The notes: generated by a model not told the origin, from the sequence alone. Shown: positions 9,482-20,069, counted from the first letter of the stretch. The stretch is DNA of 64,000 nucleotides from Aradus depressus (GCA_963662175.1 OY759224.1:32745489-32809488), one strand, 5' to 3'. A program made the numbers and translations.

Positions 9482-9598
9482 GGCGCCGGTAACTCAGAAG
9501 GTGAAAAAAACGGTGGGCACGCCTTTCCTCGGATAGGACATTTGGCGATAGTACGATGTCAGTTACCTAAGCAACTAAACCTGGGTAGGCAAAACTAC
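9482..9598 (+). repeat. Highly degenerate SINE copy
   Basis: Landmarks in order: gccggtaactcag (decayed tRNA-like head), gggcacgcctttcctcgga, tgggaca replaced by taggaca, ggcgatagt, gatgtcag and ctgggtaggcaaaac. Large parts are deleted. It is the oldest-looking copy in the window. Confidence 0.6.
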
Positions 9599-9599
9599 T

Positions 9600-11735
9600 C
9601 TTCAATATTTTAAAACTTTTGAATATTTTCTTAATTGAGAAGACAAAATATCTGTGAATGATAATTACAATATATTGCTGAATAATAGTTCAAATCCTTT
9701 AGGGCTTAAAAAAACGGCTATTCGGAACTGAAAATTATTGGTTCTAGACAACCCTAATCTGGTTGAGACCTATCTACCGAAATGGCTGTATAAATGTGAT
9801 TTTTAAAAAATATGAGAAATCGGTGCTTCAAGAGTCACATATATTCTATATTTCTTCTTCGACTATTTTAGGTTAGGACCAACTGGAATATATATTTATC
9901 TTTATCATCGCATCAGGTTGAAGAAATCCTTCGTACAATAGCCAATGCTTCTTAATATTATATCTCCAACATAACCTTTACACTGATTTCAATATTCCCT
10001 TTGTTCGAATTAGCTAAATCCAGGTACAAAAAATTATTTTCCTTCTTTAGTACCCACATTAATCCTTCTGCCACAATTCCCGAACGACGCCTCAAGCGTC
10101 AATGGCCTTCAGACCTTCTCAGATCAGGCAGTGAGTGTGATTAGTCATAAATGAGAGAGACTCAGTGTCTAGGGAGTGTCACCACTGGGTGATCTACTCA
10201 TTTTATTCTAACATGACCTTGAAATTCCTTTTGTCAACCCCGACAATCCTTTCCAAAGATTAAGGCGGTGCTGGCCGAGAGACTTGATGCATTAAAATAT
10301 GTGACCTCTATTTAAGAAGTGCTGGCAATGGCCAGTTTCTCCCCCAAATTCAGCTCTTCCTATTTACCTCGGTCTGCCACCACTGCTGGTCGGAAGCTTG
10401 TAGAGCGAGTTGGGCTATCGTGATCTCCTCTCCCTCCATTACGTTGGAGGAATGAGGATGGCCTCTTCGCAATAGTGTTTTGGAGGATGTCGATTTGAAT
10501 TTATTTATTTATCATTTATTAACCATTTGTATTTATTTTTGTATACATTTTTCTTATTTTGTGTATAAATATATACCTATATTATTTATATTTGTTCATA
10601 TATTATTTATTATTATAAAATGTGATAAATAGAATTATGTTGAGCTCATATAAAAATGTTTTTAAATCTGGCAAATATTTTCTTTTTATCTGTTAAATGT
10701 TTACATAGAACTATCACTACCATTATTATTATTATCATTATTGAAAGAGGATAGTTTTTTTTTTCCATTTTTTACTCATAAAATGAAAGTTTAATTTACA
10801 TTAGAAAATGAAAAAGTCAAATTGTGGTAATTTGGAAATATAACTCTAAAAATATTCTGCCACTCACCTTTTGGTTGGAGGAAATTACTCCTTGTTGCAC
10901 TGGAATTTGTTGTTGCTCGTCAAAAATATTTTCATTTTGACGTTTCATTTTTGCCAGACGCGTTAACATTATTTTAGTAACGATTTTCACCATATAGACA
11001 ACAAGTGGACGTGTATTACCCAAAGGACAAATCCCGTTAAATGTATGAATATCTACAAATCGAGGAATGTACACTTATTGTCGGCTAAGAGATTGTTTTG
11101 CACTGATATTTAGAAAATACTCACACATGAGAAAGAAAACAATTCTTGATATATCATTAAAATCATGAAAAATAACTGATAACCCAGTGGACATGTTTTT
11201 TGCACTGCCGCGAATCCAAAATTAGTGTTAAGCAGAACACAACGTCGGTTGAAAATTCAAGTCACCGTGCCCCCCAAAAAGTTATTAGTAACTTTTCAGC
11301 TTCGTGTTTTTGCAGTGAGGGGGCGCCACGTTATACATATAGTCATTCGCGAGCGAAATTTTTGAAAGTATGAAATTTTGTATCAAAGAATAGTTACATG
11401 AAAGCTTTCTGTTAAAAAAAAAAAAAAAATAATCACAGCAATACATCAAACCTTTAGAAAAACTATCAAACAATAAAGTTGAACACATTTTGGAGGATAT
11501 TCTTGCTTGTAAAACTTGAAATATTGATTAAATTGTAATTTTAGAAAATTAGCAATATTACCCAGTGGACATTTTGGACTATTTTTTATCAAAAAATTTT
11601 TTTTATGAAATTGTTCTATCGCAATAAAGATATTCATTAAAATTGTTTCAAGAAACATGATTCAGTAATATTGCGCATCAATTTTTTAAACTCAGTTATG
11701 TTACACGCTTCAATATCTCAAGTGCAGATTTCTGC
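9600..11735. other. No gene supported; possible retroelement tail
   Basis: Mostly AT-rich. 10240-10500 is GC-richer and ends in repeated tttatttatt, which would fit a non-LTR 3' untranslated region on the plus strand, but no coding part adjoins it. A minus-strand exon-like frame at 10855-10935 is discussed under rejected items. Confidence 0.35.
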
Positions 11736-11737
11736 TG

Positions 11738-12020
11738 AACGACCCACTTAGTTCGACACCTTAAGCCTACACACAACTCTCTGTCCACCTTCACATCTCA
11801 ATCCAGACCTCGACTCTTCTCTAATTAAATCAGCTGATGGTCGTCTTTTGTTTTTTTATTCATGGGTTGTTTTAAAACAAATGCGACTTCTTATAATTAT
11901 TCACCAATTTAGTTGCTTCACTGTTTTTATTTTATACCAATAAATATAATTAATTTTATAATATTAATAATTTGAATGTGAGTAATTTTATACATACATC
12001 ACAATACTCATGTCATCAAA
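11738..12020 (+). repeat. Family C repeat, copy 1
   Basis: Shares, in order, a pyrimidine-rich lead, cagctgatggtcgtcttttg, cattgggttgt-like and ttatt-caaatgcga segments, gttgcttcact and caataaatataattaatttt with 46080-46350 (plus) and, inverted, 60160-60320. The Jockey element at 12036 inserted at its right edge. Confidence 0.65.
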
Positions 12021-12035
12021 TTTACTTGAGTTCTG
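12021..12035. repeat. Target-site duplication, left (tttacttgagttctg)
   Basis: The same 15-mer recurs at 17579-17593, framing the Jockey element and proving that everything between moved or evolved as one insertion. Confidence 0.92.
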
Positions 12036-12094
12036 GAGGTTGGCAGGAGTGTTGGGTGATGTCACGTACCCTATATTGAGCAGAACGTTTAAGG

Positions 12095-12931
12095 ATGCTA
12101 GGAAATTTGCTAATTCATTCCACTATACCCACGCACAACACATTCGCGCCACTCGCAGCACTCATCACCGACCAACACACTAACGGTACCACCCCACAGA
12201 CCGAAAAACAACTTAAAATCCCCCCAATTTTCCTTTGTGAAGCCGACGATTTTCAAAAAGTACTGACAGACATTAAAAGTATCACAACATCTCCCTTCGA
12301 AACAAAACAATGCCACAAAAAAATTAAAATATCCCTTATGACATCTGAAGACTTTGAGAAACTGACCAAATTTTACCAAACAAATGACGTAAAATACTAT
12401 ACCTTCCTGAACCCCGAGGATAGGAAACTTTCCGTTGTTATCCGAGGGGTTCCATACTCCCTGACTGAAATCGAAATACAAGACGAACTAACCCCGACAT
12501 ACCCAGTCCTCAGTGTAACGAGGCTACTGAACAAGGACAAAGGCCCCACTCCACTGTGTGCTGTCGAGCTCCAGAATACTCCGGAGGGGAAAGCGATTTT
12601 TCAATTATCTCGTCTCTTTTACACTATAGTGACTGTCGAACCGCGGAAGAGGTCTCAACGCATTGTGCAGTGCACGAATTGCCAGCAAGTGGGACATAGC
12701 AAGAACTTCTGCCACCTTGACCCAAAATGTGTCAAGTGTGCAGGAGATCATCATTTCACAGCTTGCCCATCACGTACTCTCCAAGAGTCCCCAAAGTGCT
12801 CTAACTGTGGTGGAAGCCACCCCGCCAATTATAGAGGCTGTGAAACCTTCTTAAAACTTCAATCACGAATCACACACAGAAAACACATACCAACCCACAT
12901 TCATGATTCCTATTTGACATACATAATTTAA
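12095..12931 (+). CDS. Jockey ORF1, gag-like nucleic-acid-binding protein
   Basis: An open frame of 278 codons. Residues about 108-185 resemble the PRE/C2HC region of arthropod gag proteins (LSVVIRGVPYSLTEIEIQDE, then a short beta-rich stretch). Three Cys/His knuckles follow at residues about 190-250: CTNCQQVGHSKNFC, CVKCAGDHHFTAC and CSNCGGSHPANYRGC. Such proteins bind the element's RNA and form the transport particle. The frame starts with MLGNLL, and family ORF1s are normally about twice as long, so the real N-terminus is probably lost and this ATG is fortuitous. The stop is 69 bases before the ORF2 start. Confidence 0.85.
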   Translation: MLGNLLIHSTIPTHNTFAPLAALITDQHTNGTTPQTEKQLKIPPIFLCEADDFQKVLTDIKSITTSPFETKQCHKKIKISLMTSEDFEKLTKFYQTNDVKYYTFLNPEDRKLSVVIRGVPYSLTEIEIQDELTPTYPVLSVTRLLNKDKGPTPLCAVELQNTPEGKAIFQLSRLFYTIVTVEPRKRSQRIVQCTNCQQVGHSKNFCHLDPKCVKCAGDHHFTACPSRTLQESPKCSNCGGSHPANYRGCETFLKLQSRITHRKHIPTHIHDSYLTYII

Positions 12932-13000
12932 TTAAACCTTTCATTCCCAAAATCAAATACTTCATTTCCACAATACTCAATAACATACTTTCTTCCAATT

Positions 13001-14428
13001 ATGGTCAGCCCTAATTCCACAGTTGATCAAAATTTAACAATCCTAAATTGGAACGCGAATGGGTTGAAAGCAAAGCAACAGTCTTTCAGTAACCTCCTAA
13101 CACGATACAACATAGACATAGTTTGCCTAACAGAAACACACTTCAAAGCGACAGACACATTCAGACTGACAGGATACGTGACATGCAGACGAGACAGACA
13201 AACCCGAATAACCTCTGGAGGAGTAGCTGTTTGTGTGGAGAAAAAAATAAAGCATTCCCATCTACTTCTTCCTGAACTGGAGCACCTGGAGGCTGTCGAG
13301 ATTCAACTGACACTCACCAACAACAGACGACTCAACATCATCTCGGGATACCAACGACCAAACTTAAGAATAAAACAGACAGACCTAGAACACATTTTTG
13401 GAGACGCGACTGCACTTTTCGGGGACCTCAATAGCAAGCACACAATCTGGGGCTGCAGAAGAACCAATAACAATGGGGTCAGACTTTTGTCGGCCACAAA
13501 CAACCTCGGTGTTCAGGTCTCAGCCCCAGATGAACCAACCTTCTACCCGTCACAACACAGATATCATCCAGACATCCTAGACATCACACTTATAAAAAAT
13601 TTCACATTCCCAATATATCACGAGACACTAACAGAACTCGATTCAGACCACGTCCCCGTCCTTAACACATTCACAGTACACAAACACTATACCAAACCGC
13701 TTCCACGACTTATAACAGGAAAAATTGATTGGAAAACTTTTCAATGGGAAATGGATCAAACTCTTGAAATTCCAATCTACTACAATCACACAGACGACAT
13801 AGACTGGACAATACAGACATTCACACAAACTGTTTACACATCTGTTCACAATGCTACATATCACCACTTCAATGACAGACGACCACATATACATGACTCC
13901 ATTCCCACTCAAATCCTAGCACTAATTCACGAAAAAAACACGGCTCGCAAACGCTGGCAAAGAACAAGAAGTGATGTAGATAAAAGAGATCTCAATCGCT
14001 TGACCCGACGGGTGAGATGGGAGCTCGACAACCACAGAATTTGTAAGTACAGGGCTTACTTGACCGACATGACCCCCGGCGATAGTAGTCTCTGGAAAGA
14101 AACCCGACGAATTTTGAGACAAAACACATCCTTGCCCCCACTGACAGACGGACATCACACAGTGAGGAGCGACGAAGACAAATGCGAAATCCTGGCAACA
14201 CACCTCGAACAAAAGTACCGCACACACGACACTGCTAACACAGACATGAACACCACAGTACACAGATATCTATCCATACCGACACAAACTGTTGAAAATT
14301 TCATCAAGTTCACCACTCCCTCAGAAATCACAACATTAATATCAAACTTAGCAAACAACAAGGCCCCCGGTGAGGATCTCATTCCAAACATAGTGCTGAA
14401 GAAGCTGCCACCCAAGAGTATAGCCTAA
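13001..14428 (+). CDS. Jockey ORF2, endonuclease and start of reverse transcriptase (frame broken)
   Basis: A 475-codon frame. The endonuclease/exonuclease/phosphatase-type domain occupies residues about 10-225. Its landmarks are ILNWNANGLKAK (active-site Asn), CLTETHF (Glu), LFGDLNSKHTIWGC (Asp/Asn), HPDILDITL (Asp) and LDSDHVPV (Ser-Asp-His). It nicks target DNA to prime reverse transcription. A basic linker follows, and NKAPGEDLIPNIVLKKLP marks the entry to the reverse transcriptase. The frame ends prematurely at 14426 in codons for KSIA-stop. In the next frame the protein clearly continues (LTGLFNACLR), so a one-base deletion near 14424 broke it. Confidence 0.9.
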   Translation: MVSPNSTVDQNLTILNWNANGLKAKQQSFSNLLTRYNIDIVCLTETHFKATDTFRLTGYVTCRRDRQTRITSGGVAVCVEKKIKHSHLLLPELEHLEAVEIQLTLTNNRRLNIISGYQRPNLRIKQTDLEHIFGDATALFGDLNSKHTIWGCRRTNNNGVRLLSATNNLGVQVSAPDEPTFYPSQHRYHPDILDITLIKNFTFPIYHETLTELDSDHVPVLNTFTVHKHYTKPLPRLITGKIDWKTFQWEMDQTLEIPIYYNHTDDIDWTIQTFTQTVYTSVHNATYHHFNDRRPHIHDSIPTQILALIHEKNTARKRWQRTRSDVDKRDLNRLTRRVRWELDNHRICKYRAYLTDMTPGDSSLWKETRRILRQNTSLPPLTDGHHTVRSDEDKCEILATHLEQKYRTHDTANTDMNTTVHRYLSIPTQTVENFIKFTTPSEITTLISNLANNKAPGEDLIPNIVLKKLPPKSIA

Positions 14429-14859
14429 CCGGTCTGTTCAACGCATGCCTGCGTTGCAGCTATTTTCCTCGAAATTGGAAAAACGCGGTTGTAATCGTCT
14501 TCCATAAACATGGTAAGCCCAAGCAAGAGCCGGACAGCTATCGGTCTATAAGCCTTCTGAACTCGTTGTCGAAGATCTTCGAACGACTAATATTGAGAAG
14601 ACTGGGTTCTCACCTGGAAAGCGCAGGAATTGTTCCAGCTCACCAGTTTGGTTTCAAACATAATCATTCATCTGTGCACCAGCTACAGAGGGTCTCGGAA
14701 AAGATTGTGAATGGTTTCGAACAGAAGACATATTCAACCTCTGTCTTTTTAGATGTAGCTTCCGCGTTCGACTCGGTGTGGCATGAAGGTCTCCGCTATA
14801 AGCTGAGGAAGACATGGGCTCCACAGTACTTGGAAAACATCGTTGATTCCTTCTTGGAG
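14429..14859 (+). pseudogene. Jockey reverse transcriptase, fingers and palm motif A (copy A)
   Basis: Continues ORF2 in a shifted frame: NAVVIVFHKHGKPKQEPDSY, RSISLLNSLSKIFERLILRR and HQFGFKHNHSSVHQLQRVSE, then VFLDVASAFDSVWHEGL with the first catalytic Asp. The last 280 bases (14580-14859) are repeated at 16376-16654 with about five substitutions and one indel. The frame then runs into the foreign R1-type fragment at 14860. Confidence 0.9.
14580..14859 (+). repeat. 280-bp direct repeat, copy A
   Basis: Jockey reverse-transcriptase sequence directly left of the R1-type fragment. Nearly identical to 16376-16654 on its right. Both copies begin cgaacgactaatattgagaa and end ggag. Confidence 0.95.
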
Positions 14860-16375
14860 GTCCCCCAACCTACCTTTTCGACGTTTCCCGAGAGAACTCG
14901 GGACCAGGCACTTATGTTCTTGGCTGCGTTGCGCCGAGGATGGTCGCAGGTGGGCCGTGTTATCAGCACCCAACGGTCATCCCCGGAACCACGTTAAGCT
15001 GCCTTCTTTACCTTCCGCCAGGAGGCGACGAATCGTCCGAACTCCGGGTAGTCAGCCTCACTCATCAGCTTCCTCGGGTTTAGTCCCAGGTACGATCCTG
15101 TCCGGCGTATCAACTCCACCCTAGGCCCGTCGTACAGCGGGCATTCGAGAAGTACATGTTCTGCAGTCTCGACGCCACCACACGAGCAGTTCGGGCTGTC
15201 CTTCTTCTTGAAAAAGAAGAGCTTGGAGTTGAAATGCCCATGACCCGATAGTATCTGGGACGTCCAGTGGTCCGGCTTTACCCAAACCGACTCAAGTCTT
15301 GCCCGGACGTTTGGGAAGTAAGCCCAGGTCGTTCGGCCGTCTGATGATTGTGACCATCGCTGCTGCCATTTATCTATTATCCACTCTTGGACTATGTCCT
15401 TACAACGCTCTGGTCTGGACTGTCCGTGTAGTTCCACCTCCAGGGCTAGTCGCAAAGGCTCGTCGGTGTCTGCTCTAAAGGGCAGATTGCTTCTGCAGTG
15501 ATACGAGGCGACGGCCCCGTCCAAGACTAAGTCAATGGGTGGGGCTCCCGCCAGTACCTGCAGCGCTGCCGTAGAGACAGTCCGGTAGGCCTTCGTGACC
15601 CTTAACAGGGCTGTTCTCTGTGCCTGAACGAGGATGACTCGCTGCCGTTTCTTGGGGTGATGCCACCATCCTGCGGCCGCGTATCTCGCAGCGGCTTCGA
15701 ACACCCCGGTTTAGATAGCTCTACACGGGGAGTAGCTGAGGCCCCATGTTGCTCGGGCTAGGCAGCTCAAAGCGTTGAAAATGGCTATAGTCCTTTCTTT
15801 AATGGCAACAGCGTGGGGTGTCACGTTCAGACCCGGCCCGATTCGCACTCCCAGGTACGTAACCGTTGCCGGGCACTCAACGCGCAGCCCATGGTATCTT
15901 ATGACCAGAGGATGCCGGGCGTCAGTCCTCCCTCTCGCTAGCAAGGCCAACGTCTTGCCGGGCGAGAGGGCGAGTTTGTTGGCGCAGCACCAGCTGTCAA
16001 TATGCCCAATGGCGGTCTCTGCGCGTTGGGTCAGAGCAGCGCGACTATCTGCGTGCACCGTGACCACGAGATCGTCGACGTAGGCTATTGCCTTGAATCC
16101 TCGGTTCTCTAGGTCACGGAGCAGGTCGTCAAAGAGTATGCTCCACAGAGTAGGTCCGAGGACCGAGCCCTGGGGACAGCCTCTGGTGACCTCCGCAGTA
16201 GTGCTGGCATAGCGCTGGCTCATGGTTGCAGAGCGCTCGCGAAGGAAGCCGGAGATCAGCCCAAATAGATTCCTAGGTGGTCCCATCATCCGCAGTCGCG
16301 TGAGGACCGCAGGCCACCAGGCGCTATCGAAGGCCGCTGCAATGTCGAAGAAGACACAAAGTGCATATTTGGGGG
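14860..16375 (-). pseudogene. Nested fragment of an R1-type non-LTR element, truncated at both ends
   Basis: Minus strand. At 16289-15711 the reverse transcriptase gives MMGPPRNLFGLISGFLRERS, the RGCPQGSVLGPTLW motif, the catalytic AYVDDLVVTVHA, and the NKLALSPGKT and VTYLGVRIG segments. At 15704-14994 the C-terminal domain gives SGHGHFNSKLFFFKKKDSPN, a CSCGGVETAEHVLLEC Cys/His cluster and SWRKVKKAA. A TAA at 15713-15711 replaces the Tyr codon found at the same place in the larger copy (39709-39720). Compared with that copy (38721-42495), this fragment lacks ORF1, the endonuclease and also the 3' untranslated region. Loss of the 3' end is not expected from ordinary target-primed insertion. 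Confidence 0.9.
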
Positions 16376-16654
16376 CGAACGACTAATATTGAGAAGACTG
16401 GGTTCTCACCTGGAAAGCGCAGGAATTGTTCCAGCTCACCAGTTTGGTTTCAAACATAATCATTCATCTGTGCACCAGCTACAGAGGGTCTCGGAAAAGA
16501 TTGTGAATGGTTTCGAACAGAAGACATATACAACCTCCGTCTTTTTAGATGTAGCTTCCGTGTTCGACTCGGTGTGGCATGAAGGTCTCCGCTATAAGCT
16601 GAGGAAGACATGGGCTCCACAGTACTTGGAAAAGATCGTTGATTCTTTCTGGAG
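16376..16654 (+). repeat. 280-bp direct repeat, copy B
   Basis: Second copy of the Jockey segment 14580-14859. Here the sequence continues correctly into the rest of the Jockey reverse transcriptase (FWRTGRF), so copy B is joined to the original downstream part. Confidence 0.95.
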
Positions 16655-17578
16655 AACAGGACGTTTCAAGTGCGGGTCAACAACATCCTCAGCTCCAAGC
16701 GTAGTATTCTGGCAGGAGTGCCACAGGGAGCTATCCTCAGTCCCCTCCTCTTCAGCTTATACTGCTGCGACATCCCCGAGCCATGTAATACCACTCTAGC
16801 ACTATAAGCAGACGACACACTACTTATGTGTCAACATGAAGACCTCCAGACAGCAGTTGACATGTTACAAACTTCTCTCAACCACGTCTCCAGCTGGTTC
16901 GCTCGATGGAAGCTTCAGTTGAACGCCAGTAAAACAGAAGCGAAGATTTTTGCCCTTCGCCGATTTTTTACAGAGGACCAGAGTAGGCTGCGGGTTGACG
17001 GACTTCCCATTCCATGGAACCCTAAAGATCAGGCTGTCCGGTACCATGGTGTATTCTTAGACACACGGCTCACATGGAAACTTCACATCAACACAAAACT
17101 TACACAAGCATACACCCGTTTAAAACATCTCTTTCCACTCATTAACCGCAACACACCCCTCAAACACTCTTGCACACTGCTCCTGTACAAAGCGTTACTT
17201 CTCCCATTGTTAACATATGCCTGTCCAATATGGCATGGCGCCAGTCCTTCACTCACAACACGACTACAAACATTTCAGAACAAAATTCTTCTTGTGTCTC
17301 TGAATGCACCATGGTTTATCCGAAACAGCCAAATCCATGAGGAACTGGGAGTTCCTCGGGTCGCAGCCTATTTAAGGTCCTTAGTAGATAACTACCACGG
17401 AAGACTAGGCCTGTGTTCTGGAGCAGCCCACTACAATCTTGGCCAGCCTACTCTCCACAGAAGGCTCAAACCAAGATTATACCAAGACATTATTATTAAT
17501 TCATTTCATTTTATATTTTCCATTTTATACTTTGTGTGAATAACCAAGATGTTCTGGTCCAAATAAAGTGTGTTGTTG
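16655..17578 (+). pseudogene. Jockey reverse transcriptase, palm to C-terminus, and 3' end
   Basis: After a frameshift near 16665 the protein reads VNNILSSKRSILAGVPQGAI, then LSPLLFSLYC. The catalytic YADD should follow, but the bases at 16802-16816 give Leu-stop-ADD, so the essential Tyr is lost. From 16826 a 237-codon frame covers the rest: KLQLNASKTEAKIFALRR, YHGVFLDTRLTWKLHINTKL, LLYKALLLPLLTYACPIWHG and ALNAPWFIRN-like text. The frame ends at 17539. The 3' end has aaataaa followed by a GTT-rich tail, then the target-site duplication. Confidence 0.88.
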
Positions 17579-17593
17579 TTTACTTGAGTTCTG
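17579..17593. repeat. Target-site duplication, right (tttacttgagttctg)
   Basis: Perfect match to 12021-12035. The first two T could also belong to the element's tail. Confidence 0.92.
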
Positions 17594-18940
17594 CTTTTTT
17601 GACCAATTGAAAAAATGCCAAATAATAAAGAATTATTTGAAAAATATATATACTATGTATACATTTGTTTTTAAAATAAATGAATTAAAAATTAACAAAA
17701 CACCCACAACGAATAATAGACAAATATAATAAAAAAACAGTGAAAAGTGAAAAAGGTCTATAATAGGATGTGGAAGTGTCTAAAGATAACAATGACACTC
17801 GAGAGAACGACCGTAGGGACAGTTCACTGCAACAGTAATACTGCAAATACAGTTTTTTTTTTTTTTTTTTCAAATTTTCTTTATAATTTTTAAACAAATC
17901 CAAGATAAAGCTTTTTATTTCATTTGACATTTTTCGGTTTTTGTTTATTTTTAATTAATTTATTTAATTTAGCTTATATTGCTTTGCATAGTTTATTATT
18001 AAGGAACAGAAGGTTAATTTTTAATGATACTGCATTTTTCGACAATTAGGGTAAATTCTGAAGAACAAAATATGGATGTAAGGAAAAAACGCTAGCTACC
18101 CCCAATACAATACAAAATTAAATCTCTATCTATAATAAATTGTGTGAAATAGCTTTTAAAGGGTCATAAACATGGTTAGTTGAACAATTCAGAGTGGGAA
18201 GGGAAGCATTCTTAACTCCATGTTGCGGTCATCATTTCAATTAGATAAATACATTTGTAATAGGCACTCAACTAAACTTATATATCTGTGGTCACAGACA
18301 AATTGATGTCTAAATTCGTAACTTTTCAGGGCAGCACTTTTTTACTTTTGCATTAATCGTGTAAATCCAGTTTTTGGAATAAATAAATTATGTTTGCATC
18401 ATTATTAATCATATACTTTCTAAATCTGTAGGATTGAATGAAAATGAATATTGTTAATCCTTTCTTGGATTTTCCCTTAGTTACCTAATTATTAACCACA
18501 CTTTTTGAAATATTCATGAATGATGTCTCTCTAAAGTTGAGCAAGTTGATTTAACCGAAAACGCCCTCTTCACTTGGAATAGTCTGCCGTAGTGAATAAA
18601 CGGTTAAATGCAGTTATCTCGTGAATGATTCCTCAAAGAAGTAGATTAAGTTGATTTAATACACAATTTTACAAGATACCAAGAAACTCACATCTTTATA
18701 ATTCCGAAAGTATTAGAGTCCTGAGCTCCCAACTTCTTCACAGTGCGCAGATGGCTTGGGAGATCATCACAGTACACTTAACTCATGTTGGCCATTTTAC
18801 GACTTAACAATTCATTCCCTATAATAAAGTATAAATATAATAAAATATAGATATAATAAAACAGTAGTTACTAGAAATGCTACTTGGGAAAGTCACAACT
18901 TTTTGAAAATATGAAAAGGCCGTTATAAATGAGGGGCCCC
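17594..18940. other. AT-rich, nothing recognised
   Basis: No domain, splice-matched exon or repeat family found. A run of about 22 T lies at 17851-17872. Confidence 0.4.
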
Positions 18941-18944
18941 AACA

Positions 18945-19110
18945 TTTTATAAAGGATAGAGAAAATCTTTGAGTAAGGCACCTATTAATTTTCAGCGAAA
19001 TAGGCTTAAGAGGAAAAGAGTTTGGAGAAAGAATAAAAAAAAAAAACTTAATTGGTCACAAATAAATCGAGTTGGGGAAGTACATTGTCGGTGATTCATA
19101 TATATTTTTT
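18945..19110 (+). repeat. Family B fragment
   Basis: ggcacctattaattttcagc, then ttggggaagtacattgtcgg followed by tgattca and a T-run, as at the 3' end of other family B copies. Confidence 0.65.
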
Positions 19111-19134
19111 TTATGCTAATGTCACAAGACTTTC

Positions 19135-19300
19135 AACTTCTATGTCTACTTGTGACTAATAAATAATAAATTAGGGAGGGATTGACTAATGATGTAATAG
19201 GATGGAGAAGAATTGAGGCCTGTTGTAGATAAAAACAAACTTGTAGAATTTCTGCTTTCGTCACTGAGAGTGACTTCTTCAGGGCCTGTATTGACATATA
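19135..19300 (-). repeat. Possible Penelope/LINE-type 3' tail
   Basis: On the minus strand a small hairpin, gtcactctcagtgac, follows cctgaagaa and precedes gaaagcagaaattctac. This arrangement recalls the post-stop hairpin of some retroelements (compare 6945-7035). No adjoining coding part. Confidence 0.25.
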
Positions 19301-19526
19301 TACATTAATAATGAGTTGATGTATGCTAGATTTGAGTAAAGATATGACACAAAAACTAAATGTGACTAAAACCAAAAAAATGACATTTAAATTATTTACA
19401 CCAAAACAAACTAAAATATTATATCTAAACAAAAACTTAAAAATAATTAAAAAAAAAAAAAAATATGACAACTAAACGAAATTAACATCATGAGCGAACA
19501 GGCGTTTTAAAATATAATATTTAAAC

Positions 19527-19640
19527 AAAACAGGGGGCCGGTAGCTCAGTGGTGTGCGTGCTTGCCTTCTGAACTCAATACCGTGGGTTCGAAACCCGAC
19601 CGAGGCCCTATTTTATCTGGGAGGTAAAATAAACTTCAGG
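19527..19640 (+). repeat. SINE head with intact A and B boxes
   Basis: tRNA-like head with A box tagctcagtgg at 19542-19552 and B box ggttcgaaacc at 19586-19596, the internal RNA polymerase III promoter arrangement. The body is cut off shortly after tatctgggaggtaaaataaa. It is followed by ggtttaacggaaataaatat and an ATT microsatellite. It is a SINE, not a tRNA gene, because the same head is attached to a body in the other copies. Confidence 0.85.
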
Positions 19641-19674
19641 TTTAACGGAAATAAATATTATTATTATTATAGCC

Positions 19675-20058
19675 TGTCCTTTCTAATTTGCTGAAGAGAT
19701 GCACCTAAAGTAATAAATACCAAGGGCGGGCCGGTAGCTTAGTGGTATGCGTGCTTGCTTACTGAGCTGAAGATCGTGGGTTCGAAAACCCGACCTAGGC
19801 CCTTAGTTTATTTTATCTGGGAGGTAAAATAAACTTAAGCACGCCGTCCTTCCGATGGGACGTTAAACGATGGTCCCGAGCCTGTGTGATGTCAGATACT
19901 CGTTAAAGACCACTGCTCTAGGTGAATAAAAATTTAGGGTAGGCAAAATTTAGGACTCCCACAGTAGAGTCGAGCTCATGTCCACCAGAGTGACGAAAGA
20001 GCACTCTGGTAGTAGGCGATATGACTGCGTAATTAAAGCCCGGGCATGAGTCAATAAA
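19675..20058 (+). repeat. Most complete SINE copy with 5' leader
   Basis: From left: a leader (19675-19727, tcctttctaatttgctgaag, then agatgcacctaaagtaataa) shared with the copies at 47300-47385 and 51120-51178; the tRNA-like head (A box tagcttagtgg, B box ggttcgaaaac); tatctgggaggtaaaataaa; gccgtccttccgatgggacg; ggtcccgagcctgtgtgatg; agatactcgttaaagacc; ggtaggcaaaatttagg; catgtccaccagagtgacga; ctggtagtaggcgatatgac; and the end gcccgggcatgagtca. About 330 bp without the leader. Confidence 0.9.
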
Positions 20059-20069
20059 TAAATAAATAA

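Larger units (their letters stand above)
12036..17578 (+). mobile_element. Jockey-family non-LTR retrotransposon, 5'-truncated, with nested insert
   Basis: Bounded by a perfect 15-bp direct repeat. Contains ORF1 (gag-like, zinc knuckles), ORF2 (endonuclease plus reverse transcriptase) and a short 3' untranslated region ending in aaataaagtgtgttgttgtt. A GTT-type tail replaces poly(A); a second copy of the family at 55856-56681 ends in the same way. ORF1 lacks the N-terminal half usual for Jockey, so the copy is 5'-truncated. A 1516-bp fragment of an R1-type element plus a duplicated 280-bp Jockey segment interrupts the reverse transcriptase. Frameshifts and a stop in the catalytic motif show it cannot be autonomous. 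Confidence 0.92.

Noticed and set aside
10855..10935. Minus-strand exon-like frame MKRQNENIFDEQQQIPVQQG ending at a GTGAGT donor, as Tim23 exon 1
   Set aside because: It ends in phase 0 whereas Tim23 exon 2 needs phase 1; the candidate at 8530-8581 fits. It might still be an exon of another gene, but nothing supports that.
14580..16654. The 280-bp repeats as an ordinary target-site duplication of an R1 insertion
   Set aside because: The fragment lacks the element's 3' end and the repeat is far longer than usual, so a simple target-primed insertion does not explain it.
19542..19596. A tRNA gene with A and B boxes
   Set aside because: The same head occurs many times joined to a common non-tRNA body, the stems do not close into a proper cloverleaf, and copies are truncated: it is a SINE.
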